Below are positions 21,978-34,486 of a DNA stretch of 64,000 nt, piece after piece. The translations under genes and the position numbers were made by a program. The stretch covers positions 186,001 to 250,000 of the forward strand of contig JAGFBZ010001537.1 in NCBI GenBank assembly GCA_018398805.1. The letters run 5' to 3'. Within the stretch, counting starts at the first letter, position 1; every line of letters begins with the position of its first letter. The notes under the pieces were generated by a model, which worked only from the letters and a program-made list of their open reading frames with translations, was not told the DNA's origin and ran no database searches. The DNA comes from Hirundichthys speculiger. Lineage: Eukaryota > Chordata > Actinopteri > Beloniformes > Exocoetidae.

Positions 21978-24390
21978 CTAACCCAGCTAACCTAGCTAAC
22001 CCTAATCCAGCTAACCTAACCCTAACCCAGCTAACCCTAACCCCAACACCGCTAACCCAGCTAACCCTAACACTAACCCAGTTAACTGAGCTAATGCAGC
22101 TAACCTAGCTAACCCAGCTAACCCTAACCCAGCTAACCTAACCCTAACATGGCTAACCCAGCTAACCCTAACCCAGTTAACTGAGCTAATGCAGCTAACC
22201 TAGCTAACCCAGCTAACCCTAACCCAGCTAACCCACCTAACCCTAACCCAGCTAACACAGCTAACCCAGCTATAACCCTAACCTAGCTAACCCAGCTAAC
22301 CTAGCTAACCCTAACCCAGCTAACCATAACCCAGCTAACCCAACCCTAACCCTAACCCCAACACCGCTAACCCAGCTAACCCTAAGCCTAACCCAGATAA
22401 CTGAGCTAATGCAACTAACCTAGCTAACCCAGCTAACCCTAACCCAGCTAACCCACCTAACCCTAACCCAGCTAACCCAGTTAACCCAGCTAACCCAGTT
22501 AACCCAGCTATAACCCTAACCCAGCTAACCCAGCTAACCCTAACCCAGCTAACCTAACCCTAACCCAGCTAACCCTAACCCCAACACCGCTAACCCAGCT
22601 AACCCTAACCTAGCTAACCCAGCTAATTCAGCTAACCCAGCTAACCTTCACCCAGCTAACTGAGCTGACCCTAATCCAGATAACCCAGCTAACCCTAACC
22701 CAGCTAACTCTAACCCTAACCCAGCTAACCCAGTTAACGCAGCTATAACCCAGCTAACCCTAACCCAGCTAACCCACCTAACCCTAACCCAGCTAACCCT
22801 GCTAACCCAGCTATAACCTTAACCTAGCTAACCCAGCTAACCTAGCTAACCCTAACCCAGCTAACATAACCCTAACCCAGCTAACCCTAACCCCAACACC
22901 GCTAACCCAGCTAACCCTAAGCCTAACCCAGTTAACTGAGCTAATGCAACTAACCTAGCTAACCCAGCTAACCCTAACCCAGCTAACCCACCTAACCCTA
23001 ACCCAGTTAACCCAGCTAACCCAGTTAACCCAGCTATAACCCTAACCCAGCTAACCCAGCTAACCCTAACCCTAACCCAGCTAACCTAACCCTAACCCAG
23101 CTAACCCTAACCCCAACACCGCTAACCCAGCTAACCCTAACCTAGCTAACCCAGCTAATTCAGCTAACCCAGCTAACCCTCACCCAGCTAACCGAGCTGA
23201 CCCTAATCCAGATAACCCAGCTAACCCTAACCCAGCTAACTCTAACCCTAACCCAGCTAACCCAGTTAACCCAGCTATAACCCAGCTAACCCTAACCCAG
23301 CTAACCCACCTAACCCTAACCCAGCTAACCCTGCTAACCCAGCTATAACCCTAACCTAGCTAACCCAGCTAACCTAGCTAACCCTAACCCAGCTAACATA
23401 ACCCTAACCCAGCTAACCCTAACCCCAACACCGCTAACCCAGCTAACCCTAAGCCTAACCCAGTTAACTGAGCTAATGCAACTAACTTAGCTAACCCAGC
23501 TAACCCTAACCCAGCTAACCCACCTAACCCTAACCCAGTTAACCCAGCTAACCCAGTTAACCCAGCTATAACTCTAACCCAGCTAACCCAGCTAACCCTA
23601 ACCCAGCTAACCTAACCCTAACCCAGCTAACCGTAACCCCAACACCGCTAACCCTACTAACCCTAACCTAGCTAACCCAGCTAATTCAGCTAACCCAGCT
23701 AACCCTAACCCAGCTAACCGAGCTAACCCTAATCTAGATAACCCAGCTAACCCTAACCCAGCTAACTCTAACCCTAATCCAGCTAACCCAGTTAACCCAG
23801 CTATGACCCAGGTAACCCTAACCCAGCTAACCCACCTAACCCTAACTCAGCTAACCCTAACCCAGCTAACCCTAACTCAGTTAACCCAGCTAACCCTAAC
23901 CCAGCTAACCCAGCAAACCCTAACCCAGCTAACCCAGCTAACCCTAACCCAAACACCGCTAACCCAGCTAACCCTAACCTAGCTAACCCAGCTAACCCTA
24001 ACCAGCTAACCCAGCTAAACCCTAACCCAGCTAACCCCCCCTAACCGAGCTAACCCAGCTAACCCTAACCCAGCTAACTCTAACCCTAACCCAGCTAACC
24101 CAGCTATAACCCAGGTAACCCTAACCCAGCTAACCCACCTAACCCTAACTCAGCTAACCCTAACCCAGCTAACCCTAACTCAGTTAACCCAGCTAACCCT
24201 AACCCAGCTAACCCTAACCCAGTTAACCCACCTAACCCAGTTTACCCTAACCCTAACACAGCTAACTCAGCTAACCTTGACTCAGCTAACCCAGCTAACC
24301 CTAACCCAGTTAACCCAGCTAACCCTAACTCTAACCCAGCTAACCCAGTTAACCCAGCTAATCCAGCTAACCCAGTTACCAGTCAGTCCT
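21978..24390. repeat. telomere-like satellite CCCTAA/CCCAGCTAA with higher-order repeat
   Basis: About 2.4 kb built from AACCCTAACCCAGCTAACCC and variants. The vertebrate telomere hexamer CCCTAA occurs very many times but rarely more than twice in a row. A marker variant CCCCAACACCGCTAACCC recurs at 22041, 22356, 22579, 22891, 23111, 23423, 23637 and (changed) 23948. The spacings alternate at about 312 and 220 bp, so the higher-order unit is about 530 bp. Confidence 0.93.
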
Positions 24391-24539
24391 GCGTTGGGGT
24401 CATGTGACTCATTAATTAGTCAGCTGATGGTTCTGATGTTCTGGCTGGTCTGAGGAGATAATGAGCGGGTGTGTGCTCATGGGGGTCGTCAGGGGAGGTG
24501 GGGGAGGTTGAGGAGGGGGGAGGAAGAGGAAAAGATGAC

Positions 24540-24908
24540 CATTTCCTGCTGCAGCTAGAAAATAAAACAAACAGGAAACAAGCAGCAGAGCATTCAGGGA
24601 GCTCAGCGAAGAGCGAGAGGACAGAGAGGAGCAGGACGCAGTAGACCGAGGGACACCAGAACCTGGAGGAACCCAGAAGAACCTGGTAGGATCCAGCAGA
24701 ACCTGGCAGGATCTAGCAGAACCTGGCAGACAGCAGGGCTGATGCTGCAGCAGAGGTTCACATCAGCACAGAACATCTGGAGGAACATGAGGTCTCAGTG
24801 AGTCCCAGCAGAACTCAGAAGAACCTGAAAACCTGCAGCAGGACGGACGGAACCGGAGATGTCCTAGTCCTGACGGGTCAGTCCGGATCATTCTTCGCTC
24901 TTAAAAAG
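24540..24908 (+). promoter_or_regulatory. candidate promoter and 5' non-coding exon
   Basis: A purine-rich segment with ETS/PU.1-like GAGGAAGAGGAA and TTTCCT is followed by single-copy sequence without a good start codon. It ends in a strong donor, AAAAAG|GTGAGC (exon end 24908). This is the expected look of a first non-coding exon, possibly of the gene at 61 kb, whose coding start follows a splice acceptor. No transcript evidence. Confidence 0.3.
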
Positions 24909-24909
24909 G

Positions 24910-26880
24910 TGAGCGGAGCTGCTTGAACCTGCATGAACCTGTCTTCGTGTTTCTGAGGAGGCCTCCTCCACCAACGCAGCTCCAGTTCTGGTTCAGAACC
25001 AGCTCCAGCTCCAGAACTAGTCAGGCACTGGTTCTGGTTCAGAACCAGTGCCTAACTCAGAACCAGGTCTTTGTTCTTCTGGACAGAAGATAGCACTGGT
25101 TCAAAACCTGGAAAAACTGGTGCAGCTCTGGTCCCAGAACTTTGGGATTGCCGGGTATTTAGGCTTCAGCTGGTGGTGTCACCTGGTAAACGATCCAGTT
25201 GCATCGATACAAAATGAAAATATCAACTCGTCTTTTATGGTACGGTGTCATCAAAGGAACCTGTGAGGTTTAACTTTCCAGACAAACCCAGAAATAAAAA
25301 TGAGAGAAAAGAGACTTCTGAAGAAATTTTGATGTTGCGCTGAAATCACAGAAGATCTAGAAGGTTGTTGAGCTACTGATCCGGGACGAACCCTCAAATG
25401 TTGCGAATTTACAACAAAAATGTGCTCTTACAACAAACACATCCAAGTCCACAAAAGTTTTTATGACAAAAAAAACCCTTAAAAATTAAAATTTTCATCA
25501 AAAGTTGCAATTTTGTGAATTTTGTCACTTTGCAACAAAAGTTGTGATTTAATGAAATTTAAACATCACAATTTTACAAACAAAATTCAAAATCTTTATT
25601 AAAAAATAATGAAAATCTAGATTTTTAAACAAAATGTTACAAATTTTGTCAAAAAAAGGTTCAAAACGCAAATTTTACAAAATCGCAATTTTATAACAAA
25701 AATTCTCTACAGCGTTAAAAGATGCAACGTCTTCAAGACAAATTAACAAGCTAACGAGCTAACGAGCACCCAAGACCTGACGGGAGTCACCCCCTGGTGT
25801 CATAAAAGAAAATTACACAACATCTAAACTTTTTTCTATAAAAAGCAAATCAGTTTTTTTTAGAATTGTGTGTTTTTATTTAAAAAAATAAACTCGAGAG
25901 TCTCTGAACCCCAACGTGCTGACGTTGGACCGCCTCATTGAGGCGGTCTGCAGGAAGACGTTGGAGGTCAAAGGGGGAGGGGCTAGGGCGCCACCTGGAG
26001 TCCACCTGTCCACGGACCCGGACCTGGACCCTGAGGCTGCGGGTCAGAAACATGGTGATGTCACGGGGGTTTTGATCTGGTCTGTGGTTCTGTTTCAAAA
26101 AGAGGGTACCGGAACCAGCGCGGTCCGGTGAAGTTCTTCAGAGCGTTCGGTTCTTTGCGTGGGTTCACGATCTGCCCTGTTCTCGTCCGCTAGCGTAGAA
26201 CGTAGAAACGTCTCAGCCAGTGAGATGTGGACTCCCCTCAGATGGGCCTTGAACCACCGATAAACCCCCCTCAGAAATCAGCGGAGGAAAGTTCTGGAGC
26301 CTGAGTGAGGCTGACATCGGTCCAGGTCCAGATCTGTGGAGAAACCCTCTCTGAGCTGCTCCAGATGCTCCAGATGCTCCAGATGCTCCAGGTTCAGGAC
26401 TCAACTACCATAGAAAAGGAGGATAATGTGTCCTCCATCTCATGATGTCACTGAGACAAGAGAATTATGGGAGTTTTGAATGAAGCTTCCAACGTTGATT
26501 GTTTTTTTTTTTAGTTTGACAGCATGTTGAGGATTCTCTGCAGGAGGCTTCTGGGTCCTGAGACCAGAATCTTTGAGAACATCTGAGTCCGTTATGTTCA
26601 AACTTCATCTTCAGCTCCGTTAAACATCTAAACGTTCTCTCGCTCTGTAGTTTCCGTCGTCTCAGGCGGCTGCAGTCTCCTCTGCTGACCTGCCGTCGCC
26701 ATGGTGACTGTGATGCTACTGATGATGTCACGGTAACCTGCTGAAACAGACTCCTGAACCTGGACCCTCCCACAGTCCTGCTGTTCTTCCCCTGGAGGAC
26801 ATGTCCTCCAGTCCAGGTCCTCCAGTCCAGGTCCTCCAGTCCAGGTCCTGTCCTCCACTGGGTTCCGCTGGGTTTGTGTT
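24910..26880. other. intergenic or intronic DNA, small repeats only
   Basis: Holds AT-rich degenerate repeat at about 25380-25700 (ACAAAAGTTG phrases), a four-fold GCTCCAGAT repeat at about 26358-26392, and a three-fold TCCAGTCCAGGTCC repeat at about 26810-26850. A GGCGCCACCTGGAGTC motif lies at about 25987. No exon found. Confidence 0.5.
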
Positions 26881-26884
26881 TATC

Positions 26885-27625
26885 CTGGGTCCAGGGGATC
26901 CAGAGGGTCCAGAGGGTCTAGAGTGTCAAGAGGGTCCAGAGGATCCAGAGGTTCCAGATTGTCCAGAGGGTCCATAGTGTCCAGAGGGTCCAGAGAGTCC
27001 AGAGGGTCCAGAATGTCCAGAGGATCCAGATGGTCCAGAGGATCCAGAGGGTCCAGAGGGTCCAGAGTGTCCAGAGGAACCAGAGAGTCAAGAGGGTCTA
27101 GAGGATCCAGAGGTTCCAGATAGTCCAGAGGATCCAGAGTGTCAAGAGGGTCCAGAGGATCCAGAGGTTCCAGATAGTCCAGAGGATCCAGAGTGTCAAG
27201 AGGGTCCAGAGGATCCAGAGGTTCCAGATAGTCCAGAGGGTCCATAGTGTCCAAAGGGTCCAGAGAGTCCAGAAGGTCCAGAATGTCCAGAGGATCCAGA
27301 GGGTCCAGAAGGTTCAGAGAGTCCAGAGGGTCCAGAGGATCCATCGAGTCCAGAGGGTCCAGAGGGTCCATATGATCCAGAGGGCCCAGGGGGTCCAGAG
27401 AGTCCAGAGGGTCCAGAGGGTCCAGAGGGTCTAGAGAGTCCAGAGGGTCCAGAGAGTCCAGAGGGTCCAGAGAGTCAGGAGGGTCCAGAGGGTCCAGAGG
27501 GTCCAGAGTGTCCAGAGGGTCCAGAGAGTCCAGAGGGTCCAGAAGGTCCAGAGAGTCCAGAGGGTCCAGAGGGTCCAGAGAGTCCAGAGGGTCCAGAGGG
27601 CTAAGAGAGTCCAGAGGGTCCAGAG
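26885..27625. repeat. 9-bp minisatellite TCCAGAGGG
   Basis: About 80 units of CCAGAGGGT with AGT, GAT and TGT variants, purine-rich on the + strand. A block containing GGATCCAGAGGTTCCAGATA recurs three times at about 27100-27235. The minus strand stays open as LDPLDSLDP, which is an artefact. Confidence 0.95.
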
Positions 27626-27629
27626 AGAC

Positions 27630-28354
27630 GCAGCGTCGCTGCTCAGACATTCGTATCACGTAACAGAGACCAAACAGATTTCACATTTCCTGTTTTCCTT
27701 TGAGCCGCCGTCTCGTTTCCTGGTGAGTTTCATTCATCACACAAACTCTTGGACCGACCGCCGTCCGTCCGCTCCGTGTGTTTCTGCACAGCAGCTGCTT
27801 CCACGGGGCCGCGCCGACGGTCCGGACCAGCTCCGGTCCCGACCAGCTCCGGTCCGGACCAGCTCCGGTCTGGACCAGCTCCGGTCCCGACCAGCTCCGG
27901 TCCCGACCAGCTCCGGTCCGGTCAGGTTTCCCAACGGAGACAACCAGCTCAGGTTAGATGTAATAAATCCAGACTGCAGGAGCAACCGGACCAACGGGTG
28001 GAAGCAGCAGGTTCTGGGCTCATTTCAGGAGTCGCTGCTGAAACATCTGAAACCAGGACCAGCAGAGTTCTGCTGGCAGCTGAGGGGGGGTCAGCCCGCG
28101 AACAGCGGTTCTGTCTTTCCGGTTAGTCAACCCGGGAAGGTCCTGGGACCTGCTGATTCTGGTTCTGACTGCTCCGCCACCATGAAGACCACCATTTTGA
28201 TGGGGCTCCTGGACTCTTCCGGGCCACCCAGAACTTCTGTAGATCTCAGGTTCCATCACATCGACTAACTGGATGACGATTCAACGTTTGCTGATATTTC
28301 GATTAGCTGATTGAACAACGTCTCAACGATTCTTCTAAAATCACAGAAACTAAC
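27630..28354. other. GC-rich unique segment with a short tandem repeat
   Basis: At 27815-27922 about six units of ACCAGCTCCGGTCCGG or ACCAGCTCCGGTCCCG lie in a CpG-containing stretch. The rest is unremarkable; no splice-consistent exon was recognised. Confidence 0.45.
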
Positions 28355-28672
28355 TGGAACTGCAGCCTCTAGTGGTCGGTAGAGGAACTTCAGCCTCTAG
28401 TGGTCATTAGAGGAACTGCAGCCTCTAGTGGTCAGTAGAGGAACTGCAGCCTCTAGTGGTCATTAGAGGAACTGCAGCCTCTAGTGGTCAGTAGAGGAAC
28501 TGCAGCCTCTAGTGGTCATTAGAGGAACTGCAGCCTCTAGTGGTCGTAGAGGAACTGCAGCCTCTAGTGGTCGGTAGAGGAACTGCAGCCTCTAGTGGTC
28601 GGTCAAGGAACTGCAGCCTCTAGTGGTCGGTAGAGGAACCGCAGCCTCTAGTGGTCGGTAGAGGAACTGAAA
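28355..28672 (+). repeat. 28-bp minisatellite family, locus 2
   Basis: About 11 units of the same family as claudin intron 2 (core CCTCTAGTGGTCGGTAGAGG), here with a GTCATTAG variant alternating with GTCAGTAG. Confidence 0.95.
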
Positions 28673-29397
28673 GTTTTGGGACTTCTGAGGTCCATTCCAG
28701 TCTGATCCAGTCCAAACTGCCCTCGTAGATAAATGTCACCAGATGTTTTTATGGGTTGGACGTCTCTTAAACAGAAACCGATCACTAAATCACGCCCAGT
28801 TAATAAGTGTCTGTTTCGGCCCAAATTAAATTAGGTTGTGGGACTAATTCTGTCCTCAGGCCTTGAGTTTGACAAGTTTGGTCTCAGACAGGAGTCTCCA
28901 GCTCCAGACCTGGATGACAGGTGATCATTCACCTGAATCAGGAAACATCTTAAACCTCCAGGACTGGAGCTGAAAACGTTTGGTCTCAGGGTTCACTTAC
29001 TTTTTCCTCCAGCACTGTGAGTGTTTAATAAAGGTACACAAACATTTGATGGATGAGCATTAGTGGATGAAGATGAGATGGTGGGAGGTCACCAGTTTGA
29101 ACCCTGGAAGAGTTTAATCAGTTTCATTTCTTGGTCTGAACGTCCTGCAGATGAAACCTGGTAAAACCAGTGACAGCAGCAGAATTAAGGCTCAGTCCTG
29201 TTACTGTAACAGCTTCTGCTTTTGTGACCCACTGACCTGATGAAACAGGCTCAAAATAAAACCACAGCTGCTGACTCAGTAGTTCAGGCTCCCAACAGTT
29301 TGACTTGTGAGTCGGTCTGGAACAGCTGGACGTCCTTCTAGTGATGATGGACATCAGAGGATCTGAGACGGTGCTGAGAGAGGAACTCTGGCATCAG
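28673..29397. other. intergenic, probable dispersed-repeat fragments
   Basis: CCTTGAGTTTGACAAGTTTG followed by a CCTCCAGGACTGGAGCTGAA-type stretch and ACTTACTTTTTCCTCCAGCA resembles fish interspersed repeats. CACCAGTTTGAACCCTGG at about 29090 resembles a tRNA B-box. No gene seen. Confidence 0.4.
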
Positions 29398-32300
29398 GAT
29401 CCTCCACCTGTGGACTCGTTCCTCCGTCTGTGGACTCGTTCCTCCGTCTGTGGACTTTTTCCTCCGTCTGTGGACTCTTTCATCCATCTGTGGTCTCGTT
29501 CCTCCATCTGTGGACTCGTTCCTCCGTCTGTGGACTTTTTCCTCCTTCTGTGGACTCGTTCCTCCACCTGTGGACTCGTTCCTCCATCTGTGGACTCGTC
29601 CCTCCACCTGTGGACTCGTTCCTCCATCTGTGGACTCGTTCCTCCACCTGTGGACTCGTCCCTCCATCTGTGGACTCGTCCCTCCATCTGTGGACTCGTC
29701 CTCCGTCTCACTCGTCTCCATCTGTGGACTCGTTCCTCCATCTGTGGACTCGTTCCTCCATCTGTGGACTCGTCCTCCACGTGGACTCGTGACTCGTTCT
29801 CCATCTGTGGACTCGTCCTCCATCTGTGGACTCGTCCCTCCACCTGTGGACTCGTTCCTCCATCTGTGGACTCGTCCCTCCACCTGTGGATTCGTTCCTC
29901 CGTCTGTGGACTCGTTCCTCCACCTGTGGACTCGTTCCTCCGTCTGTGGACTCGTTCCTCCACCTGTGGACTCGTTCCTCCACCTGTGGACTCGTTCCTC
30001 CACCTGTGGACTCGTTCCTCCACCTGTGGACTCGTTCCTCCATCTGTGGACTCGTCCCTCCATCTGTGGACTCGTCCCTCCACCTGTGGACTCGTTCCTC
30101 CATCTGTGGACTCGTCCCTCCACTCCGTACCTGTGGACTCGTTCCTCCGTTGTGGACTCGTTTCCTCCTGTGGACTCGTTCCTCCACCTGTGGACTCGTT
30201 CCTGTGGACTCGTTCCTCCATTCCTGTGGACTCGTCCCTCCATCTGTGGACTCGTTCCTCTGTGGAATCGTTCCTCCACCTGTGGACTCGTTCCTCCATC
30301 TGTGGACTCGTCCCGCCACCTGTGGACTCGTTTCTTCCACCTGTGGACTCGTTCCTCCGTGTGGACTCGTTCCCTCCGTCTGTGGACTCGTTCCTCCATC
30401 TGTGGACTCGTCCTCCATCTGTGGACTCCCCACCTGTGGACTCGTTCTTCCACTGTGGACTCGTTCCTCCGTCTGTGGACTCGTTTCCTCCATCTGTGGA
30501 CTCGTTCCTCCATCTGTGGACTCGTTCCTCCACCTGTGGACTGTCCCTCTGTGGACTCGTTCCTCCATCTGTGGACTCGTTCCACTGTGGACTCGTCCTC
30601 CACCTGTGGACTCGTCCGTCTCCATCTGTGGACTCGTTCCTCCACTGTGGACTCGTTCCTCCACCTGTGGACTCGTCCTCCACTCGTTCCTCCATCTGTG
30701 GACTCGTTTCCTCCACCTGTGGACTCGTTCCTCCACCTGTGGACTCGTTCCTCCACCTGTGGACTCGTTCCTCCAGTCTGTGGACTCGTTCCTACCTGTG
30801 GACTCGTTCCTCCACCTGTGGACTCGTCCCTCCACCTGTGGACTCGTTCCTCCACTGTGGACTCGTTCCTCCACCTGTGGACTCGTCCCTCCTGTGGACT
30901 CGTTTCCTTCTGTGGACTCGTTCTCCACTGTGGACTCGTTCTCCATCTGTGGACTCGTTCCTCCACCTGTGGACTCGTTCCTCCATCTGTGGACTCGTTC
31001 CTCCATCCTGTGGACTCGTTCCTCCATCTGTGGACTCGTTCCTCCATCTGTGGACTCTCTGTCCCTCCATCCTGTGGACTCGTTCCTCCACCTGTGGACT
31101 CGTCCCTCCACCTGTGGACTCGTCCCTCCATCTGTGGACTCGTTCCTCCACTGTGGACTCGTCCTCCATGTGGACTCGTTCCTCCACTGTGGACTCGTTC
31201 CTACTCCTGTGGACTCGTCCCTCCACCTGTGGACTCGTTCCTCCATCTGTGGACTCGTTCCTCCATCTGTGGACTCGTTCCTCCATCTGTGGACTCGTTC
31301 CCTCTGTGGACTCCCTCCATCTGTGGACTCGTTCCCTCCATTGGACTGGACTCGTCCCTCCACTGTGGACTCGTTCCTCCATCTGTGGACTCGTCCCTCC
31401 ACCTGTGGACTCGTTCCTCCATCTGTGGACTCGTTCCTCCCTCTCGTTCTGTGGACTCGTTCCTCCATCTGTGGACTCGTCCTCCACCTGTGGACTCGTC
31501 CTCCATCTGTGGACTCGTTCCTCCATCTGTGGACTCGTTCCTCCCTGTGGAATCGTTCCTCCATCTGTGGACTCGTTCCTCCATCTGTGGACTCGTTCCT
31601 CCATCTGTGGACTCGTTCCTCCACCTGTGGACTCGGTCCTCCGTCTGTGGACTCGTTCCTCCACCTGTGGACTCGTTCCTCCGTCTGTGGACTCGTCCCT
31701 CCGTTCTGTGGACTCGTCCCTCCGTCTGTGGACTCGTTCCTCCACCTGTGGACTCGTTCCCTCATCTGTGGACTCGTTCCTCCACCTGTGGACTCGTTCC
31801 TCCGTCTGTGGACTTGTCCCTCCGTCTGTGAACTCGTTCCTCCATCTGTGGACTCGTTCCTCCTCCGCCTGTCGTTCCTCCATCTGTGGACTCGTGCCTG
31901 GACTCGTTCCGTCTGTGGACTCGTCCCTCCGTCTGTGGACTCGTCCTCCGTCTGTGGACTCGTCCCTCCGTCTGGACTGTTCTCGTTCCTCCATCTGTGG
32001 ACTCGTTCCTCCCTGTGGACTCTGTGGACTCGTTCCTCCATCTGTGGACTCGTTCCTCGTGGACCTCGTGGACTCGTCCCTCCGTCTGTGGACTCGTCCC
32101 TCACCTGTGGACTCGTTCACTCTCTGTGGACTCGTTCCTCCACCTGTGGACTCGTTCCTCCACCTGTGGACTCGTTCCTCCGTCTGTGGACTCGTCCCTC
32201 CGTCTGTGGACTTGTTCCCTCCGTCTGTGGACTCGTTCCTCCACCTGTGGACTCGTTCCCTCATCTGTGGACTCGTTCCTCCATCTGTGGACTCGTTCCT

Positions 32301-33773
32301 CCGCCTGTGGACTTGTCCCTCCGTCTGTGAACTCGTTCCTCCATCTGTGGACTCGTTCCTCCGCCTGTGGACTTGTCCCTCTGTCTGTGGACTCGTTCCT
32401 CCACCTGTGGACTCGTCCCTCCACCTGTGGACTCGTCCCTCCACCCGTGGACTCGTCCCTCCACCTGTGGACTCGTTCCTCCGCCTGTGGACTCGTTCCT
32501 CCATCTGTGGACTCGTTCCTCCGCCTGTGGACTCGTTCCTCCGTCTGTGGACTCGTCCCTCCGTCTGTGGACTCGTCCCTCCGTCTGTGGACTTGTTCCT
32601 CCATCTGTGGACTCACTGTTCCATCTGTGGACTCGTTCCTCCATCTGTGGACTCACTGTTCCATCTGTGGACTCGTTCCTCCATCTGTGGACTCGTTCCT
32701 CCTTCTGTGGACTCGTTCCTCCTTCTGTGGACTCGTTCCCTCCATCTGTGGACTCGTTCCTCCATCTGTGGACTCATCCCTTCATCTTTGGACTCATTCC
32801 TCCATCTGTGGACTCGTCCCTTCATCTGTGGAATCGTTCCTCCATCTGTGGACTCGTTCCTCCATCTGTGAACTCGTTCCTCCATCTGTGGACTCGTTTC
32901 TCCTTCTGTGGACTCGTTCCTCCTTCTGTGGACTCGTTCCTCCATCTGTGGACTCGTTCCTCCACCTGTGGACTCGTTCCTCCATCTGTGGACTCGTCCC
33001 TCCATCTGTGGACTCGTCCCTCCATTGTGGATCGTCCTCCATCTGTGGACTCCCTCCATCTGTTCCCTCCATCTGTGGACTCGTCCTCCATCTGTGGACT
33101 CGTTCCTCCATCTGTGGACTCGTTCCTCCACCTGTGGACTCGTTCCTCCGTCTGTGGACTCGTCCCTCCGTCTGTGGACTCGTCCCTCCGTCTGTGGACT
33201 CGTTCCTCAACCTGTGGACTCGTTCCTCCATCTGTGGACTCGTCCCTCCACCTGTGGACTCGTTCCTCCATCTGTGGACTCGTTCCTCCACCTGTGGACT
33301 CGTCCCTCCATCTGTGGACTCGTTCCTCCATCTGTGGACTCGTTCCTCCATTTGTGGACTCGTCCCTCCATCTGTGGACTCGTCCCTCCATCTGTGGACT
33401 CGTTCCTCCGTCTGTGAACTCGTTCCTCCATCTGTGGACTCGTTCTTCCATCTGTGGACTCCTCCCTCCACCTGTGGACTCATCCCTCCACCTGTGGACT
33501 CGTTTCTCCACCTGTGGACTCGTCCCTCCACCTGTGGACTCGTTCCTCCACCTGTGGACTCGTTCCTCCACCTGTGGACTCGTTCCTCCACCTGTGGACT
33601 CGTTCCTCCATCTGTGGACTCGTCCCTCCACCTGTGGACTCGTTCCTCCACCTGTGGACTCGTTCCTCCACCTGTGGACTCGTTCCTCCATCTGTGGACT
33701 CGTCCCTCCACCTGTGGACTCGTTCCTCCACCTGTGGACTCGTTCCTCCACCTGTGGACTCGTCCCTCCACCT
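29398..33773. repeat. 20-bp minisatellite TGTGGACTCGTTCCTCCATC (4.4 kb)
   Basis: More than 200 units, the largest array here. Three units make 60 nt, so all six frames can stay open and give spurious ORFs of several hundred to over 1000 codons on both strands. From 29398 to about 29695 and from about 32110 to 33773 the 20-bp register is almost perfect. Between about 29700 and 32110 units are frequently missing 1-10 bases. Common variants are CCTCCACC, CCTCCGTC, CCCTCCATC and CTTG. Confidence 0.97.
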
Positions 33774-33779
33774 GTCAGT

Positions 33780-34480
33780 CAGTTTATTTGTGAGTTTACA
33801 GAAAAATGTTGCGATTATACGACAAAAGACTCGATTTGACAATAAAACAGTTACGTAGTAAAAATCACAAGACAAGACTTTAATATCTAATTTTTTTTAA
33901 ATGTGTCATTTTGCATCAAAAATTATTGATTTTAGGTCATAAAGTCATATTTAATTTCTCTAATTGTTTAAATTTTAGTCAATTTCAGATTTTTATGACA
34001 AAATGTGTTTTTTCAACAAAGTTTCAACACTGTGACATTTGTGACTTTAATGCAGAAATTACTGATTTTAAGACGTAAAGTTACAAATTTGTCTGATTTT
34101 ATTAAAGGAAAGGTTGAATTTTTCTAAATTTAATAGTTTTATGACAAAAAGTTGTGATTTCATGTCAAAGAATCATGTTTTTGTCAAATCTGAGATTTTC
34201 TCAAGAAAATCTTTTCGACAAAGTCGTCATCTTTTCAAATGATTTTATAACAAAAACGTGTGATTTTAGGACAGAACGTCATCATTTTACTTTGAAAAGC
34301 TTAAAAAGATTTAAAACCTGAATATAATTCACTAATAAAATCGATGGTATTTATTTTATTCAGCTGTTAAATCAGTTTTAGTAATTCACCGTTAAAGCAA
34401 CCAATGTTATCCAGTTCCAGCTTCTATATTTCTATTTCTCTGTAAAAATCTTTAATTTAATTTATGACCTAACTGTCATA
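33780..34480. repeat. AT-rich degenerate repeat
   Basis: Phrases such as ACAAAAAGTTGTGATTT, GATTTTAGGACAGAA and TTTCAACAAAG recur irregularly. Same type as at 8.8, 25.4, 35.1, 57.8 and 61.8 kb. No gene. Confidence 0.5.
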
Positions 34481-34486
34481 ACATTA

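Noticed and set aside
21978..24390. True telomere or simple interstitial telomere
   Set aside because: CCCTAA is seldom tandem beyond two copies and is mixed with CCCAGCTAA; it is a telomere-like satellite, not a functional telomere.
26880..27659. Minus-strand 259-codon LDPLDSLDP frame
   Set aside because: Translation of the 9-bp repeat; three-residue periodicity with no other features.
29341..33839. Very long open frames, over 1000 codons, on both strands
   Set aside because: They are produced by a 20-bp repeat with no stop in any frame; the translation is a 20-residue repeat, all frames are equally open and there is no start context, splice signal or known domain.
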